Source of the DNA: Chaenocephalus aceratus
Lineage: Eukaryota > Chordata > Actinopteri > Perciformes > Channichthyidae
Assembly: GCA_023974075.1 (NCBI GenBank)
Contig: CM043791.1
Span: 24,665,642-24,729,641 of the forward strand
Length of the DNA stretch: 64,000 nucleotides
Direction: 5' to 3'
In this document: positions 11,970 through 25,359 of the stretch, piece by piece
How positions within the stretch are numbered: position 1 is the first letter of the stretch
How the letters are laid out: each line of letters opens with the position of its first letter
Notes under the pieces: generated by a model
The model's input: the letters and a program-made list of their open reading frames with translations, nothing else
The model's database searches: none
Told to the model about the DNA's origin: nothing
Program-made: the position numbers and the translations under genes

Positions 11970-14900
11970 TATTTCTTGTAATGCTTCCTTATGTGTTTTA
12001 TAATCGGACATAGTTAAAAAAAATGTTGCTGTTTGTTTTTATTCACAAGTAATTTGTTTCCTGCTTCTCAGCACTTTGACTGTCCGTGTGATTAAAAATG
12101 TGCTGCTTTAGCTCAGCGGGTGTTTGCAGAAAAGTATTTTCATTGCAAAAGTATGGTTGCATAGCACACTGTGCAGGTCTATCTGTTATTGTGCTATAAA
12201 GTTGATTATATCCCAGGCTTAAACTTGTTTTTCAAGCCCAATGTCACTTCTGTTTCCTCAGCCCTCCATAGAAGAAAAGTCATAAACCTTTTTTTTCTTC
12301 GAGTAACCGTGTTAAAAAGAACACCTGTAACTCGACACACAGACTTCTCTACTCAAATGCCAGGGGCAACTTTATGACTCACTCGTATGGGGACACACGG
12401 CTAAATAGCTAGTTTGTGTACTAGCCTATCTTCTTGTTGAGCAATCCTTTGGTTTCAAACAAAAAGTGCATTTGGACATCTGAATGGAGGCCATTTTGGT
12501 TTGGCCTTATGTTTGCACAGCCTTGGGATTGTGCATGCGCTAGTGGGGGATGGGTGGACTGCTGCTGCTACCCCTACCCTGAAGACTCCTGTTAATGTTT
12601 TAGTCATTCTGGAGCCGCTGGGCTGGGAGACAGATTCAGTCAAAAAGCATTTGAGCACCCTCAGGTCCTTAGAGTGATTTACTGCGTATTTGGACATCTG
12701 CAAAGAGCTTTTGCACCTTGAAATTCTCCCTCCCTGACTGTCTCTCTTTGCAGTAGTAAACCCTTGGGAATGTTCTGTCGTACTGAGTCACCTTGAAGGT
12801 ATCCAAGGTAGAGTCACTTCTCCCTCATTGATTCTCCCCTCCCTCTTTTCCACCCCTCCATCTTACCTCATATTTCTATCACCTTCAAACCTTCTGCTGG
12901 GCCTGAACCACACCCCTCTGGTCTCGGCCATCGCATTTAATGTGTGCTGCTCCTGTGTCTCTTAGCCCACCTCTCGCTCACCAGCTGGACACATCAATCC
13001 ATGTGACAGGTGCTTGTCAGTCTGCTTCTTACTGGGCAGCATCCCAAAAAGGAAACACAAAGTCTTAGACAGCACAACAGTAATAAAACAAGAGCTAATG
13101 TGTCAAAATAGAAACACATCTTTATAGGATATCTATCCTCACTAACAAGACACGTGTAAGTAAATGATAAGCAGTCACGAATAAGTTGCATTACCTAGTA
13201 GACAAGTTGTATTTACTGCTTTGTTGCCTATGGCGGCCACCCTGAGTCAAGTGAAGAGGAGCCGTCAATGGTCATCAATAACAGGTCTGTGTGGTGTGGG
13301 TGGTGCAGGCTGTGTGGCATGTGTTTGAGAAGTGATGGCCAGAGGCCTTCTGTCTCTGCAGCTCTGAAAATATGGTGTCATTAGTATCTGTGTCTCCATA
13401 ACTGGAACTGTTGCTGAAGAGGCCCAAACATATCTGGTATGCAGTGTTTAGGAGGCACGGCGACAGGATAATTGCTGGGCAGAAACTGGCCGTAGCTCCA
13501 GACTTTCAAGTGTTCATTGCCTTTGAGTGTTTTACACCCCAAGTGGCTGAATAGCCCAGGGGAAACGAGGTCTGCATTGATTTATTGCTCACCCTTAGGT
13601 CTTTTTGTTTCTTTGGACCAAGGACAACTCAATCAGCCACCAAAGAAGTCTCAAAATTGAGTTTGTAATCTCATTAATGATTGACTGGTTATTTGTTGCA
13701 CAAAGGAATCTGAATACCGTTGAAGTTAACATGTAAAATAAGGAGAGTGTCTAAAGCCTTTATTCCTCACTGGTGCATTCCCTGAAATGTTTGGCTGCAT
13801 TTTACAACCACAGTCGTCTCTCGCTGCCAGTTACCAGTGATTAAACACAGGAACAAAGTGTTCTCATTGAGGCAGAGTAATATTTGGAAAGCTGTCAGGG
13901 TAATTATAAAACAGTATATGAAAATGAAAGAATATGTGGAGGTTCCTGCACTGCATCATCTTTTTTGCATGCCGAGTTATTTAATATCACAGTAACTAAG
14001 TTGCGTGCACATCGTTCTGCTTCTTTTTTACTTTCTATTTTCTTTTTTGCTGTAAGAATGCACATGTTAGACATTGAAACTACTGCCAAGTAAAATAACA
14101 GCGAAAGATTAACTGTCGAGTCCCCCTTCATCTCTCCTCTCCTCCCTCACTTTCTTGTTAAAACACACAAAAAAAGACTTCATAATTAGTTGCATATGTT
14201 AGTCAACTGGCATACCCATTTATTTGTGTGTTGGCCAACTTGGCCAAGACATGTATACATTCAAATGTTATGTCTTGCCATAAACACATTTATTGTTATA
14301 TTATACACTTGTGGGGATGACACAGTGATTGACACCACAATAAAGAAAACAGTAGAGAGGCTATGCATGAATGTCGTGCCATTAAGAGGGTTTTTATACC
14401 CGACAAAAAGCTAGAGCGAACATACATCTTTGTTAAAATGATGGTGTCAAAGTTTATTCAACATTTAGGATTTATTTCTTCAATGTGGTGGAATATAGAA
14501 GCTTGACGCAATATAAGCAAATTACACAAATGAGTCACACAAAGTCTTCCCTTACTCACCGACTTTTTTGTACCCCCTGACAAATACTTGTTTTTTTTAT
14601 TTCATCTCCTGATATTTAAGTTACACCTTAAAATAAGATGCAAAGCCAATGCCACAATTCTGATGAATTATTTAAACCAACAATGATATGACTTGCTCTT
14701 AGAATGAGCTTGGATAGTTAGTATTCATCAGAGGTACGTTCTTTTCAACTGCACTGTGTACTACAGGGTTTCTTTTGTATCTATACCAAGTTTGAATTTG
14801 AAGTAACACAAATATAGTTTTCCCTCTGATGACAAAGTGACACAAGCATCTCTAATGTTTATGAATATATGGCTGAATCCACATAGTCTTTTTGCTGACT

Positions 14901-17900
14901 ACAAGGATATTTCTACATTTTGACAGTTAAAGCAATTCCTTCAAAGACCATACTAAGACCTCTGCACAATAACTACATGGTTGTTATCTCAACCAGTTTA
15001 CTTCAAACTGGGAAACCTTTGGCTTGTGTTTAGCTCAAATTAGAGCTGTAATATCCGTCTGTTTGAGCAAACCCCTGCTTAGCCCTCTAAGGTATGGCTT
15101 GAAGTATGTTCAACCTCAGCCAGCAGCCAGTACTTGCCAGCACTATAAATGCCCAGATGTCAGTACCTAAGCAAAGCTTAACATGTGGAAAAAGGATTAA
15201 GACAAGCATCTCCGATTCATACAAAACATTAGCTGCTGAGAGATAAAACATTTCCTAGATGTAATCACATCACTTAAATCCATCAGAACTGAAAAACAGT
15301 AACATTTTCAAGCTTTAAATTACCATGTTCATGGGATCCACAATACTTTAGATAAGGACTTTTTAAATGTACAATTTGGTGGAAACTTGTACACTTTCTG
15401 ACATTTTGCAAAATATTTTGCCCTATAACCTATAAGTACAGTCCTTGCATGGAACCCATTCAATATCTAGCCAGAAATGAATAGGGACAAATGCTTTTGG
15501 CTATTTGAGGAGAGGCCACCTAATGGCTTTTATGTGGATCTGAAATACTACATGGTGGTGGAGACGTAGAGTTAAAGGCTTAAGTGAAGAAGAGGGACAT
15601 CCGCATATGTAACTGAAAACATGTTAAGTGTAATTAAGTAGTATCTGTCATTGCCCTAATGGAATGTGAGGTTGAACTCCTTCATGTCACAATAAGACAG
15701 GAAACATTTATGAATAATTGATATGGAAACTTTGTTAAGGAAGGCAGGAAAGGAGGAGCCATGTTGTGCAGAGGGATAGTTTTTCCATTTGGTTAGAAGG
15801 GGATGAGAAAAGATGGCTCCTTTTCTGTAGTGCAGTTTGAACTCCACCCACATGACCAAATAAGTCCCAAAAGCCACGCTATACTCCACCTTCCTTTTGA
15901 TGCAGAGCAAAGGGTTTTGCGGTCTGATTATAAATAATACTTTTTTCCTTTTGCAAGGATTTTATGACAATGATATATGCATATACTCGTGTAATTATTC
16001 ACAGGGACACACTAAGGCTCCAGACATGGGTGTGTGCTCATGCAGACATGGAAAACAGAGAAGTAGAGGGAAAACTGCTTAGATGAAGGGAATTAAAGAC
16101 CTTGTCAAATGACCGTATGTGGTTAACTGTAGAGGTACAGCAGTGGCAGTCGGGAGCGATGCACCACAGAAAGTGAATCGGAGTTACAGCTTCTGCAGTC
16201 GTAGACAATTTAAGGAACCGTGCCAACTCCAATCATAAATAAACAGACAACCTCCCACCGAAAGTTAAAACAAGCGATTTGAGTACATTTCATTCTTAAA
16301 TTTACAGCCTGACTTCTTTATACAAAAACTGACAGAAAGTGACTGTTAAACAAGATTAAAAAAACTGTTTATTGATTGTAAAAGGTCTAGTAAAGAAGAC
16401 CTTTATTTTTGAGTTACGATGTGATGAAAAAACTGTGAAAAGCTATGGCTCATGAAATATCTATAAATACTCATAATATAGCCAACTTTTGAGCCCAAGC
16501 TTTGTATAATAGTTTTTGTTACACCTAATTTGAAATGAGAACACGTATAAAACACATATTCCAAGTTATACTCCATGTATGCGTCAATCAAATGGACTCC
16601 TTAGCATTTGCTCAATCACTGCAGAAGAAGACAATATTGTGCTTCTCCGTAAACATTTAAGTATACAGAAACCTATAAGAGAAATAAGATAATTTATACT
16701 TTCTTGATCCCAATCCTGAGGGAAAAGCACCCAGTTGGCAATGAATGTGATGCTTTAAGTTTGAAATGTTAAACAGTGTTGTGTTTCAGTTGCACATATG
16801 CCACCAATTGCTCAGTTCATTTGTATTATAGAAATAAATAGACATACATAAAATAAGCACTTTTCATTTAGAAAGATACAACTAAAGACCTAGGCTAGTA
16901 CGAACAGAGAACATTTATTTGTTTTGGTTTAAGAAGTCTCATTTGATGTGAATAAACAAAACTAAAAAGCATATTTTCTTTCCAAAACGTAACCTTTCCA
17001 TCTAATAAATTCCATGGAAATTGGATCATAATGTATTTTGTTGCATTATGTTGTTATTTTTGGGATTCCTCCCCTCTGCAACGGCATCACTTCTCAAAAT
17101 TGAGAATGGCCATTTTCATAAATGTAGCATTTCAATTACACAGCTAGCCAATGTATATTTTTGCAAACTGGCCTTAAAATAGGGAGTTCATTCATTCCAT
17201 ATCTGTTTCTTTGATCTCATTATGTCTTGCTATCTGTACTGCAAACCATTTAAATCATTCTTCTTGGTACCTGTGATGTGGCAGACTAAATATGATTTTA
17301 GATGCATTTATCATTTAAAAAAATCCTCGGCTAACCTGCCAATTAACCAAATGAGAGTGAAAATGACATTGAATTCTCATCGATCTCTGGCAAGCTATAA
17401 ATAAGCAAGTCGGTAAGTTTCCCAAAATGTTGAACTCTTCCTCTTAAAGGGTCCCTACTATGATGCTTTACGGGGTTTTTCCTCTCCTGTAATATATTGT
17501 ATATGTTTGCAAAGGTTAAAATCCCAAAGTCCGCTCCAGAGGGAGTTTCTCTCCCACACACTTTTCTTTTGTTACAAAGTGAATAAGTGAATCCTTCACA
17601 TGCAGTGTGGAGCTCTAGAGTTTTGTCAATACAAGTGGCATGGCTCTAGTGACGGCTCTGTCTGTCCATTGGTCCAGACTGAAGTACTGTATGTTAACCA
17701 CTATCAAGTTGTTTACTGTGAAATTCTGAGTCCTTGAGACTCCTTGTGAATTTAGTGATTTTTGTTAATGTCTAGAACCACCATCAAACTGATTTCTTTG
17801 GCTTTTAGTGACATTTCTTGATGATTTTTGATGGAGAGCCATGAGATAATTTGAAAATGTTCATGTCACTATTGTCCTTGCCAAAAGAAGTGTAGTTTGT

Positions 17901-18058
17901 AGTATTATGCTTTGAACTCAACGCCTCAAATTACAAAAATATAAACTGTTAACGGCTTGGTTAACATTACATTATGTTAAGGAACAAATACTTTTATGTA
18001 TCACAGATGGGACACTCTTTTTTTTAGAGAACATTAATTTTAGTGAAGGATGGCAATG
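11970..18058. other. Intergenic, no gene recognised
   Basis: Unique-looking AT-rich DNA with no supportable gene, RNA or repeat. Short open frames of 60-85 codons (for example 13884-14093 and 15656-15910) show no recognisable domains. Confidence 0.55.
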
Positions 18059-18074
18059 CCCCCCCCCCCCCCCC
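18059..18074. repeat. Poly-C run (16 bases)
   Basis: Sixteen consecutive C residues. The exact length is error-prone in any assembly. Confidence 0.9.
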
Positions 18075-18309
18075 TTGCTGGGACAATGCCCTTCTTTAAA
18101 ACTCGGCCTTCATTTTGATCTGAACTACACGCCTGTGTTTCGGGACTGCTTCTTGCATCGTTGGGACGCTTTCACGGTGATAACATCTTTCCACACACTG
18201 AAATATAAACACCTGGCAAAGTACTCAACAAGGCTGCGGTGGTAGTTCAGTTTACAGGAGGTGCTTCCAGGACCACATTTTGCCACTATGACTCACAAAC
18301 TGAAAACAA

Positions 18310-18750
18310 TACCGACACCTATGGGCTCAGAACAGTCTCATAATACACACATGCACACAGAAGGATTCACACTTGTATTTCCGGATCCACACTTGTGTTT
18401 GTCAATGCACACACAAATGTGTTCCGTTTCATATACATGTAAATAAAATCCAAATACAGAAAAAAGTTTTACATATGTATTTTTGATCCTCACATATTTG
18501 TTTTCCGTTTAAAACCTCTGAACCTGCAAACACAAACCGCTTTCTGTGCATGGATCGCTGTGCATTCGTGTGTGGGTCTTTTGAGACTCCCCTGAGGGTC
18601 ACCCGATATACTTGTAATGTAATTTTTTCTATCTTTAGCCAATCAGATGTCTCCTCAATTCTAAGCCAATCACATGAGCGCGCCCCCACGAGGGTAGATT
18701 TCTTGCGTTCATGACGTAGCGCTTCATGTACTCATTTTGCGCTGTCTGGA
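18310..18750 (+). repeat. Left arm of the inverted repeat
   Basis: About 440 bp that pairs in inverse orientation with 20777-21898. It carries GC-rich promoter-like sequence 'GAGCGCGCCCCCACGAGGG' and two 'CCAATCA' motifs (near 18640 and 18667), mirrored in the right arm. Confidence 0.8.
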
Positions 18751-19159
18751 GCTGACAGGTCCATGGAGCCTGCCTGCAGGCGCTAATCTCAGGATACCTC
18801 CACTTGTACATTAGTCCATTAGACTAATTACATTACATTAGTCATTAGTACATAATAGTCCACAGTACATTGCCACTTTCCGAACAGGAAATGCACGCAA
18901 ATACAAGCCTTTATATTATTAAGGTACAGCGCCACTTTCCGAACCATTGATGAATGCTTGTGTACACAAAAACGGCAGGCAAAACCGTTTTAAATGTGTG
19001 TTTCCTGTATGGCGAATACAGCTGCTTTATTTATGTATGAAGTTGTTGTGAGTGTGGAGGGAGCAGCTACAGGTTAGTTTAGCCTAATCCAGGGGTGCCC
19101 AACCTTTTTTGAACCGAGAGCTACTTTTAAAGTTGCCAGTCAGTGTAGGGGCCGTAACG

Positions 19160-19772
19160 GTACGTCCACACAGCAGCTTTTCAAAAATCTTGAAAATCTT
19201 GGAGCTGGGCGTGTCTGACAGCTTGGGGATTTTTTGCGAGCAATACGACCAACAACCAATCACATGAATCTCCCGCCCCCGACATACAAAGCAAAAAACC
19301 CCGGGGATTTTATGCGAGCAATATATATATAAACTCCCCAAACAGGCGAAAACCTACCAGTTTCACCCACTGTCTCTGCCACCTCCCTCCATGTCTGGTT
19401 CCTCCGGTTTGTATCCCGTTAATAGTTCTGGTCGTAAAGAACCGGGTGATTTGCTACCGTAATTTCTCGTTTGGAATATGAGGAGATGAACTGCGGTCTG
19501 GTTCTCCCTGCTTACACGCGGTTTGATTGGCTAGCGCTTCTACTGTCAGATTTGCATAAACGTGTTTGATTGGCTGGCGCTTCCAGCTCACCTTCAAAAG
19601 TTGAACATTGCTCAACTTTTGAATCCTGGACATCCTGGAAATCTTCGCTTCGCTCCCCCACAATGCAGTTCGGCGAAAAGCGAGGCAAAGTGACGTCATC
19701 CCCATTCAAAGTCAATGGGCAGAGAAGCGTTGGAAGCGGTGGAAGTTTCTTCTGAAGCTGCTGTGTGGAAAA
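19160..19772. mobile_element. Small non-autonomous DNA element (MITE-like), about 610 bp
   Basis: The left end is GTACGTCCACACAGCAGCTT at 19160. The right end near 19753-19772 is GAAGCTGCTGTGTGGAAAAC, whose complement shares TCCACACAGCAGCTT with the left. There is no coding capacity. The segment contains an internal GC-rich portion and an ATATATATATA stretch near 19321. Superfamily undetermined. Confidence 0.6.
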
Positions 19773-20559
19773 CCCATCTCGGCCGCTTGTAATCAACTTT
19801 CTTTGCCATTATATAAAAATAGTGTTGCTACAAAAGTATAAATTAGGCTTACTAATAAGACAACTCAGATCTGAAGCTACACAGGAATCTGCTGCCAAAG
19901 TGCAATAAAAAAGACAAAATTAATAGAATCAAACCCTTTTTTGTAGCATTTTAGTAGAGTATAAAAAGAAATGCCTTTTAAAATAGGATGCCTGGCCTGG
20001 TGAAAATGGACTGCTGTGCATTTAGCTGTCCTTTCAGGTCCCTCACCTTTTGGGAGCGTAGGGCAGAATTAGGAGGGAATTCCGTCTCGTAGCGTTTGTG
20101 CACTGTTTTGAAATGCCGCTCCTAAATTACCCTTCTTCGATAAAGCCACGCTCGCATTGCAGATGAGACAGATGGACTTTGAATTGAAATAGATACAAAA
20201 ATAATCATCCTCCCACTCGGAGTGAAAATTATATATTTTGGGCTTTTTTGCTTCTGACGTAATTGCGGTCTTGTGTGTGTGCGGACTGTCACTCCTGTTG
20301 ACACGGACAACGTCAGCGAACTAGTGCCCACTGCCCACCAGCCACGGCCCGACACATGGGGTCACGCCGGCCAATCACAAAGCTTTGATGCGTTCAAGTG
20401 CATTATTCTGGCACAGGAAGATTATGTTACAGGACATTAACGATAAAACAGAATGTTGTTGTTCTATTTTTAGACACATCTCGCGATCGACTGGGAATCT
20501 CCCCGCGATCGATCAGTGCACTACGAAGCCAGTGCTAGACAGTGAACTGTCAACGGGGG

Positions 20560-20776
20560 AAGCCCCGCCGGTCATTATCGGCCGATATTCACTCTTAATA
20601 GTTTGATCGGTGCTCTCTATAAAGGCCGATCAGGAGAGCTGGATCTGATCGATATGGACATAAACGCGAGTGAAGTATAACCGGACGAGAGAGAGATCAG
20701 ATCAGCTGCTGAGTCTGACGGAGACACGCAGCTCTGCATAATCACCTGATGCTCCGCCCTCTGTTTAGCGAGCTGA
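20560..20776 (+). repeat. Repeat segment shared in inverse orientation with 24880-25020
   Basis: 'TTATCGGCCGATATTCACTC', the following 'GTGCTCTCTATAAAGGCCGA', and 'GCTGCTGAGTCTGAC' near 20706 all recur reverse-complemented inside the hAT element at 24425-25144. This copy carries about 60 bp extra in the middle. It shows that two neighbouring elements have exchanged or both acquired the same sequence. Confidence 0.75.
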
Positions 20777-21898
20777 CCAGACAGCGCAAAATGCTACATG
20801 TGTGTCATAAACGCAAGAAATCATACCCTCGTGGGGGCGCGCTCATGTGATTGGCTTAGAATGAAGGAGACATCTGATTGGCTATAGATAGAAAAAAATT
20901 ACAAGTACGAATCGGGTGACCGTCAGGGGAGTCTCAAAAAACCCACACACGAATGCACAGCGATCCGTGCACAGAAAGTGGTTTGTGTTTGCAGGTTCAG
21001 GGGATTTAAACGGAAAACAAATATGTGAGGATAAAAAATACATTATGTAAAACTTTTTTCTGTAGTTGGATTTTATTTACATGTATGTACGTCCGGGGGC
21101 ATGCACCCCCGGATAGATTTTTTTTTTTTGTAATATTGAAGTTAAAAGCATCAATCTGGTGCACTTTGAGAGCAACATTAGGAGATCTATGGATACATCT
21201 CTCAACATCCATATGAAACAGAACTGTAAGCAGATTTATCTTTCTTTATGGATATTTTACAAATCACTCCCCCTTTTTTTTTTTGTACTGTCATATAATA
21301 TTTTATACCTGTTTTTCATCTATTCTCTTATTTTTGTATTACTATAATGATCATATAAAGGTGTGCCTTTACCTCAAGCTGAGGTTATCAGAGCCTCTCA
21401 GTTTTTCAGGAGAGAGCTCTCTAAAGCTCTCCCCCCTGCGGCTGCTTACACAGTAAATTCCAATGTTAATAAAAGCACACAGAAGCTGTATACGTTTTTT
21501 GGGAGTTTGATTTATTTTAAATTAACACAAATACAAAATTAAAACCTATAATTACACACTAAAACCATTATTTAAAAAAAGAACAATTTCACATAAACCC
21601 CTGGTTTTTACTGGAGCTGGGGCAGTTCAACTTGATTTTGGGGGGGGGGTGCGCCATAGTTTATGGGCGCTGTACACATTTATGGTGTAGTTCTGTTAGT
21701 ATAGGATAATAAGATGTACTTTGTTGATCCAAAATCGGGAAATTGTGTTATGACATTTTTTTGGTTCATTAACAAACACAAGTGTGGATCCGGAAATACA
21801 AGTGTGAATCCTTTTGCGGATCATGAAATACAAGTGTGAATCCTTCTGTGTGCATGTGTGTATTATGAGACTGAGTGTTCTGAGCCCATACACATCGC
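20777..21898 (-). repeat. Right arm of the inverted repeat, with an insertion
   Basis: Reverse complement of the left arm except for about 21086-21766. That insert begins with a GGGGGCATGCACCCCC palindrome (near 21098) and includes sequence (about 21130-21450) recurring in direct orientation at 27655-27990, with a shorter piece at 28980-29070. Confidence 0.75.
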
Positions 21899-24299
21899 CT
21901 TTGTGGCTGCTAAAAATAGCAACATTGTGTGAGTCTGTGCTTTGGTACATAATAATTCCTTTATTTATAAAATTGTACTCTACTTTTCCATGATTTCAAG
22001 AGGCTACATCTAATTAGATATTCTGATGCTAGACTTGTGACTACAACTAACAAAAGACAGCTTATTCACTGCCATTTCAGCTGAACTACATCAAAAACAT
22101 TATTTTTTTAGTCATTTTGTGTGTACATACAGTAAAGCTCATGATCGCCCTGCTTTGCTGTATTGCAGATTCCTTGAACTTAATGTGCCCTTACGTTTAC
22201 TCAGATCTTCCACTGTGGGTTTGGTATATGGTCGGAAACAGCATTGTAAGAACATTTTAGATACTGCTTTTTTTTCAACTCTGTACTCAAACTAGAGCTG
22301 TCTATTATGATCTTACAGTTAAAACAATTATAATGATACTCAAGTAAAACTAGCCTTTAAAAAATAATGTGGGAAAATAATCAAAGTATTGCCTTTAGTA
22401 CACTTGCTTTTCAGTTAAAAAATGTAAGGAAACTCAATAGATACAATAGAAAAGTTTGTCTCATTTCAAAAGCATGCATCAGAGAAGCAGAAATGAACAA
22501 AGCTGATAGAAAGTGTCTGAAAGGGATCATTGGACATTTTATTTTATTGCATTTCACTTTATTGCAATTCAAAGACTTATTCAAAGATCCATTGTTTACC
22601 ATATTTAGAAAAGAGACATAAGACACAAAGGGAATCAATAGGAGTGACACACTGTAGCTAGAAGTATGTACCTTTTATGTTACATGGGTAGTTTGAACAA
22701 TGTTCCTTCTCTTCTTCAGCAGCCCAAGCACCTGTTTTCAGATATATTTATGTTTTGGGTGGTCTGAAACCTTTCAAGAAATGTCTTGTCCTCCATAACT
22801 TCTGAAACTGAGTCAGCCAACCCACCCTCTGCATCACTGAGTCAGGGTGCGTGGAGCACACAAATCATTTACACAACTGGAGCTAGCACCACCGCTACAG
22901 AATAGTAAAGTGCTTCTACTCATAATTCCAGTATCTCCTTTGCCCAATAAACAGGTCTGATGTTGCCTCATTCATTAACAACACAAAGAGTCCACAGCCA
23001 CACTAGCAAATCTGTAAGGCTGTACTGAGGCACAGCATACTCACAACAGCATGCTCACAATGACTATGGTAACATGCTGATGTTAAGCAGGAATAACATT
23101 TAGCATGTCAACCATATCAGTTAGTATGGAAGCATGGTAACCTTTATTAATTGGCAACACAAAAACAACTGAGGCTGATGGGAATGTCATTAATGTTGCA
23201 GATATTTAGTAATAAACCAAAGTGTTTGACATGGAAGTTAAGAAACAGTTATCTAATTATTTACAATGAGAGAAGAAAATCCAATATCAGTGATTGCAAA
23301 GGATCATTTAAATAGTAGCATAATTAGTTAAATTCAGTTTTCAATTTCAGTTGGCATAATGTGTACAAAGTCCCGGTTTGGGTGTTCTTATCATCCCCAT
23401 CCCGCGCTCTTATCTCGTATCACTTCTGAATTCTCCCCTGCAGCTTAAATATTGTTATATCTATCTCTATTGTTATATATCTCTATACTGTATTTCCTTG
23501 TGAAAGATCACCGGAAACACAGCTAGATATACTTCATCAATGTAATTGCTTTTTTCTCATTTCAAATCCAAATTGTTGCAAGTCAAACAAGAAACGGTGA
23601 ATCTTTAGATATAAAAATATTGTTTGTTTGATCAGTTTTTATGTTTCATAAATGTGTTACGTAAGGCAAAGGAATTGCAAGAATTCTAGATAACACGGTT
23701 TCCTTCCGAATTTCATATCAGTATTTGTAGGGATGTCTTGTTTTCTGGGTCATAGTTATCTACACATATGCTTGTGCATTTATGCGAATAAGAGTTTTAC
23801 TGTTTAGTAATACCAAACAAAGTAGTCCTATCACATTATGCCAATTGCCCAGCAGTTTTTTTCAGACTTCATATACATTACTTAGTGATTGATGCCTGCA
23901 AAAGCAACAGACCATGGCTCACTCTCTTATTGCCTATTTACAGGGCTCCGACACTTTTATAGCCCTCCTAATACCATTACAAAGTATTACTCCAACAGCG
24001 GGGCTCTCGCCTTTCCTGTAGAATCAGATACAAAAGGCTGTCTGCTGTGATCATTTGAAGCAGCACTGTTTATGAAAATGAGTTTTTGTTAAGGCTGCAT
24101 AAAGACTTTAATTACAAAAAACACCAGACAGAAGATTATAAGTGTATTGAAGTTGTATGATTGTGTATAATTAACATCTAAAAGGCTTGTGCTAGCCTCG
24201 ATGTGGGGACCATAAAATGCTGATCAAGTAATTGTTTCAATGCATTAATCTGTAGTTAAAAGCGAGAGAGAGTTAAAGATTTAATCTATGCATGTACGG
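21899..24299. other. Intergenic, no gene recognised
   Basis: AT-rich unique-looking sequence without a supportable gene. The segment at about 23890-24130 is less AT-rich and lacks repeats. It could be a conserved non-coding element, but this is not testable from one sequence. Confidence 0.5.
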
Positions 24300-25245
24300 T
24301 GCTGTTTACACGGAAACGGAACGGGTTGTATCCGCTACTTTTCTCTTTCGTATAGCCCGTTCGTTCACACAAGGCCGTAACGGAACCGCGGAAACGGACC
24401 CCTAAAACGATAACGGGTCCCAAGCAGGGTTTCCGCTAGGATTTTTTCTCGCCGGTCAAATGTCCGGGCAGAATTTATTTTACCGGACAAATTTGAAACT
24501 TACCGGTCATATTTCAATAATAATAATAAGAGTTGTGTAGCAGAGTTTCCGTAAGCAGGTAATTTACCGGACTATGAGCGGATATGCTGATGTTTAAAAC
24601 TCAGTTCACGGGGCTCATTTTTATATTGCTTCAGTTTATAATCGTAACAGATCGAAAAAATTCAGATACATTTTTCAATAAATTATTCCACAAACAACAA
24701 ACAACATAATTATTACATTCAAACAAACTACTTGTAGTAGATAACATACATTATTCAGAAGTTTACATCAACTTTGAATAATAACACGGGAGAAACGGAG
24801 CCTCTCTTTTCCCCTCTCCCTCCCTCTCTCTCTCCTGACAGCACGTCAGTTTCTCATGCAGCTCCTGCAGCTCACTAAACAGAGGGCGGGGCTTCAGGTG
24901 ATTATACAGAGCTGCGTGTCTCGGTCAGACTCAGCAGCTGATGATCCAGCTCTCCTGATCGGCCTTTATAGAGAGCACCGATCAAACTATTAAGAGTGAA
25001 TATCGGCCGATAATGACCGGCGGCCGATCTATCGGAGCCTCCCTAATTATTACCAGACATTTTGACCGTCAGGTTTTGAATTTACCGTTTTTTTATAAAT
25101 TTTACCAGCTAAAAACCGGTAATTACCGGCTAACGGAAACCCTGGTCCCAAGGTGGATAGATCTGCGGACGGAACGCTCTGGGGGGGCCAAACGGCTTCG
25201 TGTGTACGTCCTATATGATCATTTCCTGATAACGATGAAGCCATA
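24300..25245. repeat. GC-rich repeat hosting a hAT insertion
   Basis: 'TTTACACGGAAACGGAACGGG' (24305) and downstream 'GGACGGAACGCTCTGGGGG' flank the hAT at 24425-25144. The flanks join naturally at the duplicated GTCCCAAG. The host looks like another GC-rich DNA-element fragment of unknown family. Confidence 0.45.
24425..25144. mobile_element. hAT-type non-autonomous element, 720 bp
   Basis: The left end CAGGGTTTCCGCTAG and the right end (inward) CAGGGTTTCCGTTAG form terminal inverted repeats. The 8-bp duplication GTCCCAAG is perfect at 24417-24424 and 25145-25152. Subterminal 'ACCGG' and 'TTACCGG' motifs repeat near both ends. No transposase remains. The internal part at 24880-25020 matches 20560-20776 in inverse orientation. 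Confidence 0.92.
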
Positions 25246-25359
25246 GCCCCACCTCTGCTGCTACAGATGTTAGTGCAACATCTACAGCTCCTCTACTACA
25301 ATCATCAGCAACAAGTGGACATGGAGAACTACATGAACTACATGTTGCTAAATCCACAT

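Larger units (their letters stand above)
18310..21898. mobile_element. Inverted-repeat DNA element, about 3.6 kb, with nested insertions
   Basis: Long inverted repeats bound this region. The left arm at 18310-18750 reappears reverse-complemented at 20777-21898. Examples are 'atgggctcag' at 18321 against 'tgagcccat' at 21881, and 'cattttgcgctgtctgg' near 18733 against 'ccagacagcgcaaaatg' at 20777. The arms appear about 90% alike by eye. The right arm is longer because roughly 680 bp (about 21086-21766) sit between sequences adjacent in the left arm. No transposase frame is visible between the arms. A hAT-like terminus (cAGGGGTGCCCAACCTTTTTT, 19090) and a MITE (19160-19772) lie inside. The superfamily is not identified, and a clear target duplication was not found. 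Confidence 0.7.
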
